The notes: generated from the sequence alone by a model not told the origin. A stretch of 64,000 nt of DNA from Nocardioides rubriscoriae (GCF_008087085.1 NZ_VIYJ01000011.1:1-64000); one strand, 5' to 3'. Positions 1-8,648 are shown, numbered from the stretch's first letter. Program-made: numbers and translations.

Positions 1-373
1 GGCCGCGCGCGGACTGTGCGGCGTAGGACAGGACCATGACGGCCAGGCGTCCGATGTCCTCGCGGGCCTGCTCGTCGGTGATGTCGTAGGTCTGGCCGAA
101 CCCGAACGCGGGGGCGAGCATGGCCACCGCGGCCTGGACGTCGACGCGCACGTCGCCGGTGTGGACCGGCAGGTTGTAGGGCTCGGCCGGGGCCAGCCCG
201 GGTGTGTAGGCGCCGTCGATGAGCAGGCCCCAGACGTTCTCGAAGGGCACCCGCCCCACGAGGTCCTCGATGTCGACGCCGCGGTAGCGCAGCGCCGATC
301 CTTCCTTGTCGGGCTCGGCGATCTCGGACTCGAAAGCGACGACTCCTTCGAGCCCGTGGTGTACCTCGGTCAT
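1..373 (-). CDS. Type II citrate synthase, N-terminal part (runs off the window)
   Basis: Only the first 124 codons are inside the window. The protein begins MTEVHHGLEGVVAFESEIAE and continues with RYRGVDIEDLVG, a typical N-terminus of the actinobacterial second citrate synthase, which condenses acetyl-CoA and oxaloacetate. The catalytic histidines and aspartate lie beyond the left edge, so methylcitrate synthase is possible. The ATG at 373 is preceded by CAAGGAGCGACGC, a good Shine-Dalgarno site, and is divergent from pdxH. The gene is incomplete because of the window edge, not because it is broken. Confidence 0.8.
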   Translation of the reverse strand, partial: MTEVHHGLEGVVAFESEIAEPDKEGSALRYRGVDIEDLVGRVPFENVWGLLIDGAYTPGLAPAEPYNLPVHTGDVRVDVQAAVAMLAPAFGFGQTYDITDEQAREDIGRLAVMVLSYAAQSARG

Positions 374-434
374 GCGTCGCTCCTTGGTTCGGTGAGAGGC
401 CTCTTTGCGTCGTCGGGCATTGTGCCGCACGCAC

Positions 435-440
435 TACGTT
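435..440 (+). promoter_or_regulatory. -10 box of pdxH
   Basis: TACGTT followed by 6 nt and the ATG at 447. There is no Shine-Dalgarno sequence, so the message is probably leaderless and the ATG at 447 is preferred over the upstream TTG at 405. Confidence 0.55.
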
Positions 441-446
441 CCTCCT

Positions 447-1148
447 ATGGCCGACCCGACCCTGTCCCCCGAAGCCGACCTGAGCACCGACGTGAGCACC
501 GACCTGAGCGCCGCCCTCGAGGCCGCTCGCAAGGACTACACCGCCGGCGGCCTGACCGAGTCCGACCTGGCTGCCGACCCCGTCTCGATGTTCGCCCGCT
601 GGTACGACGACGCGCGCGCGGCCGGCCTGCACGAGCCCAACGCGATGGTGGTCGCCACGGTCGGGGCCGACGGGCAGCCGGCGGCCCGCACGGTGCTGCT
701 CAAGGGCGTCGGCGACGACGGGTTCCGCTTCTTCACCAACCTGTCGTCGCGCAAGGGCGTCGAGCTCGCCGCGCAGCCGCGCTGCTCGCTGCTCTTCCCC
801 TGGCACCCCCTCGAGCGCCAGGTGCGCGTCGACGGCGTCGCCGAGCCGCTCTCGCGCGCCGACGTGGAGGCCTACTTCGCCCAGCGCCCGCGCGGCTCCC
901 GGCTCGGCGCGTGGGCCTCCCACCAGTCGAGCGTGGTGGCCGACCGCGCGGCCCTCGCGGCGTCGTACGACGAGGCGCAGGCGCGCTTCGAGGGCACCGA
1001 CGAGGTGCCGCCGCCCGACGAGTGGGGCGGCTACCTCGTGCGGCCCGAGGTCGTCGAGTTCTGGCAGGGCCGGCCCAGCCGCCTGCACGACCGGCTGGTC
1101 TACCGCCGCACCGACCACGGCTGGGACGTCGTGCGCCTGGCCCCCTGA
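447..1148 (+). CDS. pdxH: Pyridoxamine/pyridoxine 5'-phosphate oxidase
   Basis: A 233-residue FMN enzyme that oxidises pyridoxine or pyridoxamine 5'-phosphate to pyridoxal 5'-phosphate, the last step of vitamin B6 synthesis and salvage. Visible family marks are RTVLLKG near residues 81-87 (FMN phosphate contact), FRFFTNLSSRKG, the block RGSRLGAWASHQSS in the middle, and EFWQGRPSRLHDRL near the C-terminus, which is the family's substrate and FMN signature. Length is normal. The start at 447 is supported by a leaderless-type -10 box. A divergent citrate synthase lies upstream; I see no co-transcribed partner. Confidence 0.93.
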   Translation: MADPTLSPEADLSTDVSTDLSAALEAARKDYTAGGLTESDLAADPVSMFARWYDDARAAGLHEPNAMVVATVGADGQPAARTVLLKGVGDDGFRFFTNLSSRKGVELAAQPRCSLLFPWHPLERQVRVDGVAEPLSRADVEAYFAQRPRGSRLGAWASHQSSVVADRAALAASYDEAQARFEGTDEVPPPDEWGGYLVRPEVVEFWQGRPSRLHDRLVYRRTDHGWDVVRLAP

Positions 1149-1177
1149 ACGCCTCAAGACCCGGGCGCCGCCTGCCG

Positions 1178-2620
1178 ATGCTCCGGTCGGACCACCTCCG
1201 ACCGATGGGCCCGACCTTGTCCCGAACCGCTGCTCGCGGCCGCGTCCTGGGCGCCGCCACCGCGGCCACCCTCGTGCTGGCCCTGACCTCGCTCACCGCC
1301 CCGTCGACCGCAGAGACCGCGGCGCGGGCGGGCGCCGCACCGGGCGTCCCGACCGGCGTCGACGTCGACGTGCGCTCCGGCGGGGCCCCGGCCTTCGCCG
1401 TCAGCTGGTCCGACCCGGTCGAGGGCGCCCCGGCGTCGTACGAGGTGCTCGTCGACGGCACCGTCCGGGCCAGGGTCGCCGCCGACACCCACACCGCCGT
1501 CGTGGAGGGCCTCGCGAAGGGCGCGACCTACAAGGTCGCCGTCCGGTCGGTCGCCGACGGCGGGCGGAGCAAGGGGGTCGGTGAGAGCCGGGTCCTGACC
1601 TACGGCGCCGCGACGCCGCAGCTGGCCGCCAACCCGACCAACCCGCTGGCCGGGCAGGAGTGGGGCGTCTACCTCGGGCACGCCGAGCAGTCCTACGACC
1701 CGTGGCTGGGCGCCGAGGGGGCCACGAAGGCGGCGATCGGCGAGATCCTGCTGCAGCCGAAGGCCAAGTGGTTCGGGCGCTGGCTCAGCGACGACGAGGT
1801 CGCCGGCAAGGTCCACGAGTACATCGACAACCAGACCGGCGGCGACCCCGACGTGATGGCGCAGATGACGATCTTCCGGATGACGCCCTGGGAGGGCGAC
1901 GCCTGCAAGGCGCTGCCCACGGCGGCCGAGACGCGGTCCTACAAGCGCTACCTGACCAACGTCGCCGGGGCCATCGGCGACACCCGGATGGCGGTCGTGT
2001 TGCAGCCCGACGGGCCCTTCGCGCGGTGCGCCCCCGGCGGCTCGAAGGCGCCCTCGCAGCTCATCGCGTGGTCCGCGCGGCTGCTCAGCGCGCTGCCCCG
2101 CACCAGCGTCTACATCGACATGGGCTCACCGGGCTGGTTCCGCGACGACATCACCGACGCCGTACGCCTGCTCGTCGACGCCGGGGTCGCCGACGCCCGC
2201 GGCTTCGCCCTGAGCATCACCCACATGGACACCACGCGGCAGTCGGTCGCCTTCGGGTCGCGGATCGTGGCGGCGCTCGCCGCGCGGGGCATCACCGGCA
2301 CGCACTTCGTCGTCGACACCTCCGACAACGGACGCGGCTTCTCCGGCTCCCAGTACCGCAAGGAGGTCCCGCCGAGCGAGCCGATCAACTGGGCCCCGAT
2401 GTGCCGGAACCCCGACCAGCGGCTCTGCGTCGCCCTGGGCATCCCGCCGACCACCGACGTCGCCGACCCGCGCTGGGGCCTGCCCGACCACGTCAACCGG
2501 CTCGCCGCCCGCAACGTCGACGCCTACCTGTGGATCGACCGGCCCTGGCTGTACCACCAGGTCGCGCCGTTCCGGGTCGGGTTCGCCGTCACGCTGGCCG
2601 ACCAGAACCCGTTCGGCTGA
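1178..2620 (+). CDS. Secreted glycoside hydrolase family 6-like protein with an N-terminal FN3 domain
   Basis: A protein of about 480 residues with a signal peptide (basic RTAARGR, then a hydrophobic stretch ending around AETAARA), a fibronectin type III domain around residues 60-145 (VPTGVDVDV to SRVLTYG), then a domain resembling GH6 cellulases. GH6 marks are VVLQPDGP (the general acid Asp in the family's VxEPDS motif), GFALSITHMDT, and FVVDTSDNGRGF (compare FVVDTSRNG). The canonical C-terminal WVKPPGESDG motif is absent; the matching region reads YLWIDRPWLYHQ. It may act on a different beta-glucan or be catalytically altered. An ATG at 1205 is an equally possible start. No clear Shine-Dalgarno site is seen. 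Confidence 0.75.
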   Translation: MLRSDHLRPMGPTLSRTAARGRVLGAATAATLVLALTSLTAPSTAETAARAGAAPGVPTGVDVDVRSGGAPAFAVSWSDPVEGAPASYEVLVDGTVRARVAADTHTAVVEGLAKGATYKVAVRSVADGGRSKGVGESRVLTYGAATPQLAANPTNPLAGQEWGVYLGHAEQSYDPWLGAEGATKAAIGEILLQPKAKWFGRWLSDDEVAGKVHEYIDNQTGGDPDVMAQMTIFRMTPWEGDACKALPTAAETRSYKRYLTNVAGAIGDTRMAVVLQPDGPFARCAPGGSKAPSQLIAWSARLLSALPRTSVYIDMGSPGWFRDDITDAVRLLVDAGVADARGFALSITHMDTTRQSVAFGSRIVAALAARGITGTHFVVDTSDNGRGFSGSQYRKEVPPSEPINWAPMCRNPDQRLCVALGIPPTTDVADPRWGLPDHVNRLAARNVDAYLWIDRPWLYHQVAPFRVGFAVTLADQNPFG

Positions 2621-2661
2621 GCCGTCCCCCGGCTCGATCTCACGATCCGCGCGGTGCCGAG

Positions 2662-2667
2662 TAGCCT
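2662..2667 (+). promoter_or_regulatory. -10 box of prfB
   Basis: TAGCCT, then 7 nt, then the GTG at 2675. It decides the GTG start over the upstream in-frame GTG at 2654. Confidence 0.55.
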
Positions 2668-2674
2668 GCCCCTT

Positions 2675-3790
2675 GTGGCAGGCCCCGACTTCGACACCGA
2701 GATCAAGCAGCTCCAGGCGACGATGCACACCATCGGCCAGGTGCTCGACCTCGACGGCATGCGCGTCGAGATCGCCGACCTGGGCGAGCAGGTCGCCGCG
2801 CCCGACCTGTGGGACGACGTCGACCGCGCGACCACCATCACCGGGCGGCTGTCGGCCGTGCAGGGCACCCTCGACCGCTACAACGAGCTCCTCGGCCGCA
2901 TCGAGGACGTCGGCATCATGCACGAGCTCGGCCAGGAGGAGGGCGACGACGACTCCCTCGAGGACGCCGCGCGCGAGCTCGAGAAGGTCAAGAAGGCCGT
3001 CGAGAGCCTCGAGGTCCGCACCCTGCTCAACGGCGAGTACGACGCCCGCGAGGCGCTCGTGTCGATCCGCGCCGGCGCCGGTGGCGTCGACGCCGCCGAC
3101 TTCGCCGAGATGCTCATGCGCATGTACATCCGCTGGGCCGAGCAGCACGACTACAAGGTCGAGGTCTTCGAGACCTCCTACGCCGAGGAGGCGGGCCTGA
3201 AGTCGGCGACCTTCGCCATCCACGCGCCCTACACCTACGGCACGCTCTCGGTCGAGGCCGGCACCCACCGCCTGGTGCGCATCAGCCCCTTCGACAACCA
3301 GGGCCGCCGCCAGACGTCGTTCGCCGCCGTCGAGGTCGTGCCGGTGCTGGAGCAGACCGACGAGATCGAGATCCCCGAGGACGAGATCAAGACCGACGTC
3401 TTCCGCTCCGGCGGCCCCGGCGGCCAGTCGGTCAACACCACCGACTCCGCCGTGCGCCTGACCCACCTGCCCACCGGCATCGTCGTGTCCTGCCAGAACG
3501 AGAAGAGCCAGCTGCAGAACAAGGCCAGCGCCCTCGTCGTGCTCAAGGCCAAGCTGCTGGCGCGCAAGAAGGCCGAGGAGAAGGCCCACCTCGACTCGAT
3601 GCGCGGCGACGTCCAAGCAAGCTGGGGCGACCAGATGCGCAACTACGTGCTCAACCCCTACCAGATCGTGAAGGACCTGCGCACCGGCTACGAGGAGGGC
3701 AACCCCTCCACCGTCTTCGACGGCGACCTCGACGGCTTCCTCGAGGCCGGCATCCGCTGGCGTCGCGGCTCCGAGAAGGCCGACGCCTGA
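2675..3790 (+). CDS. prfB: Peptide chain release factor 2
   Basis: A 371-residue class I release factor that reads UGA and UAA stop codons and triggers peptidyl-tRNA hydrolysis. The RF2-specific SPF tripeptide occurs in RISPFDNQGRRQTSF, and the universal GGQ motif in RSGGPGGQSVNTTDSAVRL near residues 245-260. The reading frame is continuous from the start codon, with no in-frame TGA or slippery CUUUGA, so the programmed frameshift of enterobacterial prfB is absent. The next conserved partner, ftsE, is displaced by about 3 kb. Confidence 0.96.
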   Translation: MAGPDFDTEIKQLQATMHTIGQVLDLDGMRVEIADLGEQVAAPDLWDDVDRATTITGRLSAVQGTLDRYNELLGRIEDVGIMHELGQEEGDDDSLEDAARELEKVKKAVESLEVRTLLNGEYDAREALVSIRAGAGGVDAADFAEMLMRMYIRWAEQHDYKVEVFETSYAEEAGLKSATFAIHAPYTYGTLSVEAGTHRLVRISPFDNQGRRQTSFAAVEVVPVLEQTDEIEIPEDEIKTDVFRSGGPGGQSVNTTDSAVRLTHLPTGIVVSCQNEKSQLQNKASALVVLKAKLLARKKAEEKAHLDSMRGDVQASWGDQMRNYVLNPYQIVKDLRTGYEEGNPSTVFDGDLDGFLEAGIRWRRGSEKADA

Positions 3791-4297
3791 CGGGTTGGCC
3801 GGTCTCGGTCGGGTTCTCCACGGGTCCCGCCTGGCCTGAGGTCTTGGTGCGTCGGATTGTCCGCGCGCCTAGCATTCCGGGTCTCGCCGTCGAGGACGTC
3901 GCTTCGCTGCGCCGCTGCGCGGTCCTTGACCGCGAGTCTCTCCCGGAGTGCGGCGCACGGGCAGTGGCAAGCCGCGCCCTCGTGGGCGCGGACAACCCGA
4001 GACTCATCCCACCTGCCCCACCAGTGCGTCCGGGCCGATAGAGCCCCTTCAGGGACGATGAAATTTCAGCGGCCCTGTCCAGGCTTCAGCGTCCCGGTGG
4101 ATCTAGCGGGGCACCTGAGGGTCGGGCGGCCGCGCCAGCGGCGGCGGGCCGAGGAACGAGGCTCCGCCGTTGAGCGCGCCGCAAGCCGATTGCGCGATCG
4201 GCTACGCGCGCGGCCGCCAGACCCGGAGCACCCAGGACAGCTGACGAGCAAGACCCGACCCGGGCCCCATGGAACCGGACCTCGCCGGCGGCACTAC
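3791..4297. other. Long intergenic stretch between prfB and the amylosucrase gene
   Basis: About 500 bases with no convincing gene. The open frame here, in phase with the amylosucrase gene, is rich in Arg and Ser and matches nothing I recognise. The stretch holds an unusually A/T-rich patch (GATGAAATTTCAG at about 4059) and short GC-rich inverted segments such as GAGGAACGAGGC. I can name neither a riboswitch nor a mobile element. Confidence 0.4.
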
Positions 4298-4303
4298 TAC
4301 GGT
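4298..4303 (+). promoter_or_regulatory. -10 box of the amylosucrase gene
   Basis: TACGGT, then 6 nt, then the GTG at 4310. It separates the coding start from the in-frame open stretch upstream. Confidence 0.5.
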
Positions 4304-4309
4304 GGCCCC

Positions 4310-6223
4310 GTGAGCGTCCCCGAGCAGGTCAGGTCCGCCGCCAAGGCCGCGCTGTCGGGCCTCAAGCGGCACCGCCGCGAGACGTTCCTGCTGCGCCTGG
4401 AGCGCTGGTGGCCCGACCTGGTGGGCGCGGTCGCGGCGGCGTACGACGACCCCGAGCGGGTGGCGCTGCGGCTGGTCGAGACCGCGGCGCGGGGCTACGC
4501 CGACCGGCCGCGCGACCTGCGCCGTCTCGACGAGCAGCGGCTGCTGCGGCCCGACCGGATCCAGGGGCCCGAGCAGGTGGGCTACGCCTGCTACACCGAG
4601 CGGTTCAGCCCCGACGGCACCCTCGCGGGCCTCGCCGGCCGGCTCGATCACCTACGCAGCCTCGGCGTGACCTACCTGCACCTGATGCCGCTGCTGCGGC
4701 CGCGCGAGGGCGACAACGACGGCGGCTACGCGGTGGCCGACTACCGCGCCGTGCGCCCCGACCTCGGCACCGTCGACGACCTGCGCGACCTGGCGACCAC
4801 CCTGCGCGGTGAGGGCATCAGCCTGGTCGTCGATCTGGTGCTCAACCACGTCGCCCGCGAGCACCCCTGGGCGGCGGCGGCCCGCGCTGGCGACGCGACC
4901 TACCGCGACTACTTCCACGTCTTCGCCGACCGCGCGCTGCCCGACCGCTACGAGGAGACGCTGCCGGAGGTCTTTCCCGACTTCGCGCCCGGCTCGTTCA
5001 CGTTCGAGCCCGAGCTCGACGCCTGGGTGTGGACGACGTTCAACTCCTTCCAGTGGGACCTCAACTGGGCCAACCCGGCCGTGCTCGCCGAGCTCGCGCA
5101 GGTCGTCGTCGACCTGGCCAACCTCGGCGTCGAGGTGCTGCGCCTCGACGCGATCGCCTTCCTCTGGAAGCGCCTGGGCACCGACTGCCAGAACCAGCCC
5201 GAGGTCCACGCGATCACCCAGGCCCTGCGCGCCGTGGCCCGGATGGCCGCGCCCGCGACCCTGTTCAAGGCCGAGGCGATCGTCGGTCCGCGCCAGCTCG
5301 TGCCCTACCTCGGCGTCGGTGAGCACACCGGCCGCGTCAGCGACCTGGCCTACCACAACAGCCTGATGGTGCAGGTCTGGTCGATGCTCGCGACCGGCGA
5401 CACCCGCCTGGCCCGCCAGGCGCTCGGCGCGCTGCCGCCGACCCCGCCCAGCGGCACCTGGATCACCTACCTGCGCTGCCACGACGACATCGGCTGGGCG
5501 ATCGACGACGCCGACGCGGCCGCCGTCGGCGTGACCGGTCCGGGCCACCGGCACTTCCTCGCCGACTGGTACGCCGGGGAGTTCCCCGGGTCGTGGGCCG
5601 AGGGCCTGGTCTTCCAGCACAACCCGGCCACCGGCGACCGGCGCATCAGCGGCACGACCGCCTCGCTCACCGGGCTCGGCGCGCACCGCCGGGACCCCGA
5701 CGGGGCCTTCGCGCGGATCTACCTCGCGCACGCCGTCGTGGCCGGCTGGGGCGGCGTACCGGTGATCTGGAGCGGCGACGAGCTCGGTCTGCCCGACGAC
5801 CCCGCGTGGGCCGACGAGCCCGGCCACGCCGACGACAACCGCTGGGCGCACCGCTCGCGCGTCACCGACGCCGACCTCGCCGCCCTGGGCGATCCCACCA
5901 CCGACCACGCCCGCGTCCACGCCGGGCTCGCCCACCTGATGCGGGTGCGGGCGGGCCTGCCGCAGCTGCACGCCTCGGCCCCGGTCTCGGTGCTCCCCGA
6001 CACCGACGACGGCGTGCTCGCCGTGGTCCGCCGGCACCCGAGCGGCATCCTCGTGGGGCTCTACAACGTCACCACGCAGCCGCGGCCGTTCCCGCTCGAC
6101 CGGCTCCACGACCTCGGTCTCACCGAGCCCCGCGAGGCGCTCGGCGACCACGCGCTCACCGCCGGGTCCGACGGCCTGCTGTGGCTGCCGCCGTACGCCG
6201 CCTGGTGGGTCGTCGGGGCCTGA
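4310..6223 (+). CDS. Amylosucrase (GH13 subfamily 4)
   Basis: A 637-residue intracellular glucosyltransferase that makes alpha-1,4-glucan from sucrose and releases fructose. It has the amylosucrase layout: a helical N-domain (LERWWPDLVGAVAAAY), then the TIM barrel with YLHLMPLLRPREGDNDGGYAV, the nucleophile Asp in VLRLDAIAFLWKR, the acid/base Glu in TLFKAEAIVG and the third Asp in RCHDDIGWAIDD. These agree with the Neisseria enzyme (RMDAVAFIWK, FKSEAIV, SHDDIGW), and the length is close to its 636 residues. No other sucrose or glycogen gene is nearby, and the gene separates prfB from ftsE. A sucrose hydrolase is the main alternative. Confidence 0.88.
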   Translation: MSVPEQVRSAAKAALSGLKRHRRETFLLRLERWWPDLVGAVAAAYDDPERVALRLVETAARGYADRPRDLRRLDEQRLLRPDRIQGPEQVGYACYTERFSPDGTLAGLAGRLDHLRSLGVTYLHLMPLLRPREGDNDGGYAVADYRAVRPDLGTVDDLRDLATTLRGEGISLVVDLVLNHVAREHPWAAAARAGDATYRDYFHVFADRALPDRYEETLPEVFPDFAPGSFTFEPELDAWVWTTFNSFQWDLNWANPAVLAELAQVVVDLANLGVEVLRLDAIAFLWKRLGTDCQNQPEVHAITQALRAVARMAAPATLFKAEAIVGPRQLVPYLGVGEHTGRVSDLAYHNSLMVQVWSMLATGDTRLARQALGALPPTPPSGTWITYLRCHDDIGWAIDDADAAAVGVTGPGHRHFLADWYAGEFPGSWAEGLVFQHNPATGDRRISGTTASLTGLGAHRRDPDGAFARIYLAHAVVAGWGGVPVIWSGDELGLPDDPAWADEPGHADDNRWAHRSRVTDADLAALGDPTTDHARVHAGLAHLMRVRAGLPQLHASAPVSVLPDTDDGVLAVVRRHPSGILVGLYNVTTQPRPFPLDRLHDLGLTEPREALGDHALTAGSDGLLWLPPYAAWWVVGA

Positions 6224-6231
6224 CCGACGGG

Positions 6232-6873
6232 TCAGCGGGCGACGGCGTCGAGCACGGCCACGCACCAGCGGTCGGCGCGCTGGGCGACCTCGGCGCGGTC
6301 CAGGCGTCCCGCGACCGTGCAGGTCAGCCAGGCGTCGCCGAACAGGCCGCGGTAGGACGCCTGGAGGCCGCGGGGGGTCCGGCAGAGCAGGGCGAGCGTC
6401 GGGCGGCCGAAGGACGCGGCTCCCGACACCGGCGCGCAGCCGGGCTCCCGCTTCGCGCCGGCGACCAGCTCCTTCGCGAACCGCGGGGTGACCGGGGAAG
6501 CGAAGACCCACGCCCGGGCCGCGGCGGTGCGCGTGGTCCAGTCGCAGGCGAACTCGTGCGCGATGTCGCGGACCCGACCGGTGACCGGGGCGTCCTGCCC
6601 GTCGCCGTACGACGTCGTATCGGTCGCCGGGGCGCCGAGCGCCGCCTCGACCGCCTCGGGGGCGACCGCGTCGCAGAATTCCCCGCGTCGTACGGCGGTG
6701 GTCAGGGTGTCGACGTCGGACAGCGGCACGACGGGCGGGGTGGTGGGGGTGGGGCTCGACGCCGGCGCGGTCGACGGCGCGGGGTCGTCGTCACCGCTGA
6801 CGACGACCAGGCCGACCACCACGACCACGAGCGTCACGACGGCGGCGACCACGAGCACGGGGACACGACGCAC
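6232..6873 (-). CDS. Small membrane-anchored secreted protein of unknown function
   Basis: A 213-residue protein with a single long N-terminal hydrophobic segment (VPVLVVAAVVTLVVVVVGLVVV), a Pro/Thr/Ser-rich linker (DDDPAPSTAPASSPTPTTPP), and an extracytoplasmic domain with several cysteines (REFCDAV, FACDWTT, EPGCAPV, LLCRTP, LTCTVAG, RWCVAV). The layout resembles actinobacterial DUF3558-like surface proteins, but I cannot assign the family firmly. The GTG at 6873 is chosen because a TAGGGT box lies 7 nt upstream; a GTG at 6882 is also in frame. It is convergent with the amylosucrase gene and divergent from ftsE. Confidence 0.7.
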   Translation of the reverse strand: MRRVPVLVVAAVVTLVVVVVGLVVVSGDDDPAPSTAPASSPTPTTPPVVPLSDVDTLTTAVRRGEFCDAVAPEAVEAALGAPATDTTSYGDGQDAPVTGRVRDIAHEFACDWTTRTAAARAWVFASPVTPRFAKELVAGAKREPGCAPVSGAASFGRPTLALLCRTPRGLQASYRGLFGDAWLTCTVAGRLDRAEVAQRADRWCVAVLDAVAR

Positions 6874-6880
6874 GCCTGCC

Positions 6881-6886
6881 ACCCTA
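6881..6886 (-). promoter_or_regulatory. -10 box of the small membrane protein gene
   Basis: TAGGGT on the minus strand, 7 nt before the GTG at 6873. It lies back to back with the ftsE promoter, with about 50 nt between the two boxes. Confidence 0.5.
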
Positions 6887-6938
6887 CGGACCGGCCGGGG
6901 CACGACACGCCGAAGCGTCGACGGGCCCCCGATGCGAG

Positions 6939-6944
6939 TACCGT
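6939..6944 (+). promoter_or_regulatory. -10 box of ftsE
   Basis: TACCGT, 7 nt before the GTG at 6952. It suggests that ftsE is transcribed from its own leaderless promoter rather than from prfB. Confidence 0.55.
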
Positions 6945-6951
6945 CTTTTCG

Positions 6952-7641
6952 GTGATTCGCTTCGAGAAGGCCACGGTGTCCTACCCCGGCCCCGGCAAGC
7001 CTGCGCTCAACCAGGTGTCGATCGACGTCGAGAAGGGCGAGTTCGTGTTCCTCGTCGGCACGTCGGGATCGGGCAAGTCCACGGCGCTGCGCCTGGTGCT
7101 GCGCGAGCTGCGCCCCACCAGCGGCCGCGTCTACGTCGCCGGCAAGGAGATCAACCGCCTCGCCACCTGGAAGGTGCCGCGGCTGCGCCGCCAGATCGGC
7201 ACGGTGTTCCAGGACTTCCGGCTGCTGCCGGGCAAGACGGTCGCCGAGAACGTCGCGTTCGCGCTCCAGGTGACCGGCCACTCCAGCCGCGAGATCAAGG
7301 CCACGGTGCCCCAGACCCTCGAGCTGGTCGGGCTGTCCGACAAGGCCGGCCGGCTGCCCGACGAGCTCTCCGGCGGCGAGCAGCAGCGGGTCGCGATCGC
7401 CCGGGCGATGGTCAACGAGCCGATGATCCTGATCGCCGACGAGCCCACCGGCAACCTCGACCCCACCACCTCGGTCGACATCATGAAGCTCCTCGACCGC
7501 ATCAACGCCACCGGCACCACCGTGCTCATGGCCACCCACGACAACGGGATCGTCGACCAGATGCGCAAGCGCGTCGTCGAGCTCGACCACGGTGTCGTCG
7601 TGCGCGACGAGGCCACCGGCGTCTACGGCTTCCAGCACTAG
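6952..7641 (+). CDS. ftsE: Cell division ATP-binding protein FtsE
   Basis: A 229-residue ABC ATPase that pairs with FtsX at the division site and regulates peptidoglycan hydrolases. Walker A is GTSGSGKST at residues 36-44, the signature is LSGGEQQRVAIARA, Walker B is ILIADEPTGNLD, and the switch His is in MATHD. The Q-loop reads GTVFQDFRLLPGKTV, typical of FtsE. Length is normal. The order ftsE-ftsX-M23 hydrolase-smpB is the standard actinobacterial arrangement. Confidence 0.97.
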   Translation: MIRFEKATVSYPGPGKPALNQVSIDVEKGEFVFLVGTSGSGKSTALRLVLRELRPTSGRVYVAGKEINRLATWKVPRLRRQIGTVFQDFRLLPGKTVAENVAFALQVTGHSSREIKATVPQTLELVGLSDKAGRLPDELSGGEQQRVAIARAMVNEPMILIADEPTGNLDPTTSVDIMKLLDRINATGTTVLMATHDNGIVDQMRKRVVELDHGVVVRDEATGVYGFQH

Positions 7642-7705
7642 GCCCCCGGGCCGGCCGCCCGCCCGTACGCCGACCACTCACCGATCCTCAGGAGTCTCCC
7701 GCTTC

Positions 7706-8626
7706 ATGCAGCTTCGCCACGTCAGCACCAACCTGCGCCAGGGCCTGCGTCGCAACATGTCGATGCACGCCGCCGTGATCCTCACGCTCTTCGTGTCGCT
7801 GACCCTCGCCGGCATCGGCGTGATGCTCAACCGTCAGGCCAGCCTCACCACCGACGTCATCGGCAACGAGCTCAAGGTGTCGGTCTACCTCTGCGTGCCC
7901 GACGACCCCGACCACCCGCAGTGCACCACCGAGGTGACCGCCGCGCAGGAGGCGGCGATCGTCGACACGATCGAGAACAACCCCGAGGTCGCCTCGTGGG
8001 AGGAGATCTCCAAGGAGGAGGGCCTCGACAACTTCATCAAGCTCGGCCTGGTCACCCAGGCGCAGACCGAGGGCCCCGACGCGCTGCTGACGGCCGACTA
8101 CGTGCCCAAGGAGCTGCGCATCACGCTGAAGAACCCCAACCAGTACCAGGGGGTCGCCAGCGCCGTGCAGGACCTCGACGGCGTGCGCAACATCGTGCTG
8201 GCCAAGGACCTCGTGGGCAACGTCTTCACCATCATCAACGTCATCAAGTACTCCGCGTGGGGTGCGGCGGCCGTGCTGCTGCTCGCCGCGGTGATGCTGG
8301 TGGCCAACACCATCCGGCTCACCGCGCTGGCCCGACGCAAGGAGATCGAGATCATGCGCCTGGTGGGCGCGTCACGGATCTTCATCGTGCTGCCGTTCCT
8401 GCTCGAGGCGGTCTTCAACGCGTTTGTCGGGGTGCTCCTGGCCGCCGGCGCCCTGGCCGCGCTGACCAAGTTCGGCATCATCGACACCCTCGACGCGTCC
8501 TACGACGCGCTGCCGTTCATCGGCTGGTCGGACTACCTCTACACGCTCGTGGTCATCGGGGTCGCCGGACCGCTGCTCACCGTCATCCCGACACTCCTGC
8601 TGACCCGCAAATACCTCAGATTCTGA
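7706..8626 (+). CDS. ftsX: Cell division protein FtsX
   Basis: A 306-residue membrane partner of FtsE. One N-terminal helix (AAVILTLFVSLTLAGIGVML) is followed by an extracellular domain of about 150 residues containing VYLCVPDDPD and paired Cys, then three C-terminal helices (AAVLLLAAVMLVANTI, IVLPFLLEAVFNAFVGVLLAA, LYTLVVIGVAGPLLTVIP). The extracellular loop is the part that activates a hydrolase in mycobacteria and streptococci, and the next gene encodes a candidate. The ATG at 7706 follows CAGGAG at a spacing of about 12 nt. Confidence 0.96.
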   Translation: MQLRHVSTNLRQGLRRNMSMHAAVILTLFVSLTLAGIGVMLNRQASLTTDVIGNELKVSVYLCVPDDPDHPQCTTEVTAAQEAAIVDTIENNPEVASWEEISKEEGLDNFIKLGLVTQAQTEGPDALLTADYVPKELRITLKNPNQYQGVASAVQDLDGVRNIVLAKDLVGNVFTIINVIKYSAWGAAAVLLLAAVMLVANTIRLTALARRKEIEIMRLVGASRIFIVLPFLLEAVFNAFVGVLLAAGALAALTKFGIIDTLDASYDALPFIGWSDYLYTLVVIGVAGPLLTVIPTLLLTRKYLRF

Positions 8627-8637
8627 GGCGGGTCCCT

Positions 8638-8643
8638 TACCGT
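8638..8643 (+). promoter_or_regulatory. Possible -10 box of the M23 peptidase gene
   Basis: TACCGT with only 5 nt before the GTG at 8649. The spacing is one base shorter than at other genes here, so the assignment is weaker. Confidence 0.35.
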
Positions 8644-8648
8644 CGACG

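Noticed and set aside
2662..3790. Programmed frameshift in prfB
   Set aside because: The frame is open from the start codon and there is no in-frame TGA or CUUUGA slippery site.
3857..4309. N-terminal extension of amylosucrase
   Set aside because: The composition is Arg/Ser-rich and unlike a protein, the family starts at about residue 1 of the 4310 start, and a -10 box lies directly before it.
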